In this document: in pieces, positions 38,889-40,375 of the stretch
Numbering within the stretch: position 1 is the stretch's first letter
Layout of the letters: each line of letters opens with the position of its first letter
NCBI GenBank assembly: GCA_020344755.1
Contig: CP070829.1
Span: 1,242,782 to 1,283,156 of the forward strand
Reading direction: 5' to 3'
Origin: Gemmatimonadales bacterium
Lineage (GTDB): Bacteria; Gemmatimonadota; Gemmatimonadetes; Longimicrobiales; Gaopeijiaceae
Length of the DNA: 40,375 nucleotides
Position numbers and translations under genes: made by a program
The notes under the pieces: generated by a model
The model's database searches: none
Told to the model about the DNA's origin: nothing
What the model saw: the letters and a program-made list of their open reading frames with translations, nothing else

Positions 38889-40375
38889 ATGAAGGAACTC
38901 TTCTCCACCCTCCTCCCATATTATCGCCCCTACCGGTGGCCCGCGCTGGCCGGGCTCGTCCTGGTGGTGGTGGCCCAGGGGTTCACCATCGCTACGCCCT
39001 ACCTGGTGAAGGAAGCCATCGACGGCCTCGCGGACCCGGGGCTGGGCAGCGATCGACTCCGATTCCTGGCGGCGCTCATCGTCGTGGTGGCCCTGCTGGG
39101 GGGGGCGGCCCGGTACGGAATGCGGGAGCTCATGAACGGCGTGAGTCGACGGATGGAGGTGGATCTCCGGCGGGACTTCTTCCGCCATCTCCTCACCCTG
39201 GACGCGTCGTTCTTCAGCGAGAACCGGACCGGCGACCTGATGAGTCGCGCCACGAACGACACGCTCGCCGTCCGCATGGCGGCGGGGCCGGCGGTCATGT
39301 ACGCCGTCAACACCATGGTGGGGTTCGTGTTCGCCCTTCTCGTCATGCTCTGGATCAGCCCGAGCCTCACCCTCTACGCCCTGGTGCCCATGGTGCTGCT
39401 CCCCCCGGCCGTCCTCTGGTTCGGGACGGTCATCCACAAGCGGTTCCGGGAGATCCAGGAGCAGTACTCGACCCTCTCCACGATGGTACAGGAGAACCTG
39501 ACCGGCACGCGGATCGTGCGTGCCTATGTCCAGGAGGAGGAGCAATCCCGCCGCTTCGATCGGCTGAATCAGGAGTACCGGGCGAGGAACATGCGACTGG
39601 CTCGTACTGCGGGCGCCTTTCATCCCATGATGGGTCTCATGAGCGGTGCCGGGTTGGTGGTGGTCTTGTGGTTCGGAGGCCGGGAGGTGATGGCCGGGTT
39701 CATCTCCGTGGGAGACTTCGTGGCCTTCAACTTCTACCTCGTCTTGCTCATCTGGCCCATGATCGCCCTGGGGTGGGTGATCAACCTCTTCCAACGGGGG
39801 GCCGCGTCCATGACCCGCCTGAACCGGATCCTGCGGCGGACTCCCGCCCTGGAGACCCCGGTGCCTCCCCGGACCTTGGAGGACGTTCGCGGAAAGGTGG
39901 AGTTCCGGAACGTCTCGTTCCGCTACCCCGGGACCGATCGACTCGTCCTGGAGAAGGTCACCTTCACGGCGGAGCCCGGCCAGACGGTGGCGCTGGTGGG
40001 GGCCACGGGGTCGGGGAAGAGCACGCTGGTCAGCCTGATTCCGAGGCTGTACGACCCCAGCGACGGGGAGATTCTCCTGGATGGAGTCCCCATTCGCGGC
40101 GTCTCCCCTGGCGCGCTTCGAGCGGTCATGGGGGTGGTTCCCCAGGACACCTTCCTCTTCTCCGATACCCTCGCGGCGAACATCGCCCTGGGGATCGACG
40201 ACGAGGAGCTGGACCCCGAGGGTCTCGCCGGTCACGGGGACGAGTCCCTCGAGGTGGAGTGGAGCGTGGCTCCCCGGGTGGAGAGTGCGGCGCGGACGGC
40301 TCAGCTCCACCACAGCGTGGAGTCGTTTCCCCGGGGGTACGGGACGCTCCTGGGTGAGCGGGGGATCAATCTCTC
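38889..40375 (+). CDS. ABC exporter, fused membrane and ATPase domains (partial, cut by right edge)
   Basis: 495 codons are visible and the gene continues past the window. Six-helix transmembrane domain about 1-310 (LAGLVLVVVAQGFTIATPYLV, DASFFSENRTGDLMSRATND, typical of the MsbA/MdlB type), then an ATPase domain from about 335 with Walker A GATGSGKST (Lys377) and the Q-loop VVPQDTFLFSDT. The sequence stops at GERGINLS, immediately before the expected GGQ of the signature. Between Q-loop and signature there is an extra acidic segment of about 20 residues after NIALGIDDEELDPEGL. Half-transporter, probably a homodimer or part of a heterodimer exporting lipid or drug. ATG at 38889; an in-frame ATG 12 bases upstream is equally possible. 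Confidence 0.9.
   Translation, partial: MKELFSTLLPYYRPYRWPALAGLVLVVVAQGFTIATPYLVKEAIDGLADPGLGSDRLRFLAALIVVVALLGGAARYGMRELMNGVSRRMEVDLRRDFFRHLLTLDASFFSENRTGDLMSRATNDTLAVRMAAGPAVMYAVNTMVGFVFALLVMLWISPSLTLYALVPMVLLPPAVLWFGTVIHKRFREIQEQYSTLSTMVQENLTGTRIVRAYVQEEEQSRRFDRLNQEYRARNMRLARTAGAFHPMMGLMSGAGLVVVLWFGGREVMAGFISVGDFVAFNFYLVLLIWPMIALGWVINLFQRGAASMTRLNRILRRTPALETPVPPRTLEDVRGKVEFRNVSFRYPGTDRLVLEKVTFTAEPGQTVALVGATGSGKSTLVSLIPRLYDPSDGEILLDGVPIRGVSPGALRAVMGVVPQDTFLFSDTLAANIALGIDDEELDPEGLAGHGDESLEVEWSVAPRVESAARTAQLHHSVESFPRGYGTLLGERGINL

Noticed and set aside
1..40375. Possible phage, CRISPR, transposon, toxin-antitoxin or defence genes
   Set aside because: No integrase, transposase, repeat array, phage structural gene or typical defence domain is visible; the content is housekeeping.

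Overview
This is a strongly GC-rich, densely coding bacterial chromosome segment of about 40 kb with 31 recognisable or supportable protein genes and no tRNA, rRNA, CRISPR array, transposase, integrase or phage gene that I can see. The gene set suggests a free-living, diderm member of the Gemmatimonadota: a SusC/SusD outer-membrane uptake pair, several lipoproteins with clear lipoboxes, a TonB plug-only protein, a metalloprotease/propeller/barrel fusion, a B12-dependent ribonucleotide reductase, a class 1B-type dihydroorotate dehydrogenase and a small lipoprotein (4225-4722) of a kind I associate with that phylum. The phylum call is an inference from gene content, not from a marker-gene comparison.

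Layout. (1) 1-4722: a SusD (cut by the left edge) and SusC pair on the minus strand, then a divergent small lipoprotein. (2) 4730-17085: one long minus-strand run, read from the right as pyruvate kinase, MBL-fold hydrolase, glucose-6-phosphate isomerase, YtxH protein, YihY/BrkB membrane protein, SmpB, N-acetylmuramoyl-L-alanine amidase, TPR lipoprotein, PyrD, PyrF, a 46-residue ORF, CysS and a TonB plug-only protein. Many junctions are 4-base overlaps, so this is probably one or a few polycistronic units. (3) 17228-20293: ribonuclease D (+), DksA-type zinc-finger protein and FabH (-), YggX-like protein (+), with hairpin terminators between convergent genes. (4) 20525-23855 (-): M28/glutaminyl-cyclase-like lipoprotein, nitrilase, ornithine aminotransferase. 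(5) 24051-26777 (-): nrdJ with the best regulatory region in the window: a near-perfect sigma-70 promoter overlapped by two NrdR-type boxes 32 bases apart, then a leader with DnaA-box-like repeats. (6) 27171-34810: the protease/propeller/barrel protein diverging with no gap from an unrecognised gene, then MurQ-AnmK-glycosyltransferase genes overlapping by 4 bases each. (7) 34937-40375: M20 amidohydrolase and gamma-glutamyltransferase (+), an unrecognised membrane protein (-), and an ABC exporter cut by the right edge.

How the genes fit together. Central carbon metabolism (pyk, pgi), pyrimidine synthesis (pyrD, pyrF), translation quality control (smpB, cysS), cell-wall turnover and recycling (amidase, murQ, anmK), peptide/amino-acid scavenging (M28, nitrilase, rocD, M20, ggt) and nutrient import (SusCD) are all represented; this is a housekeeping rather than an accessory island. 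I found no obvious undescribed multi-gene system. The items most worth a second look are the nrdJ control region, the YggX-like protein with an added four-cysteine pattern, the protease/propeller/barrel fusion with a back-to-back divergent start, the small ORF between pyrF and cysS, and the plug-only protein.
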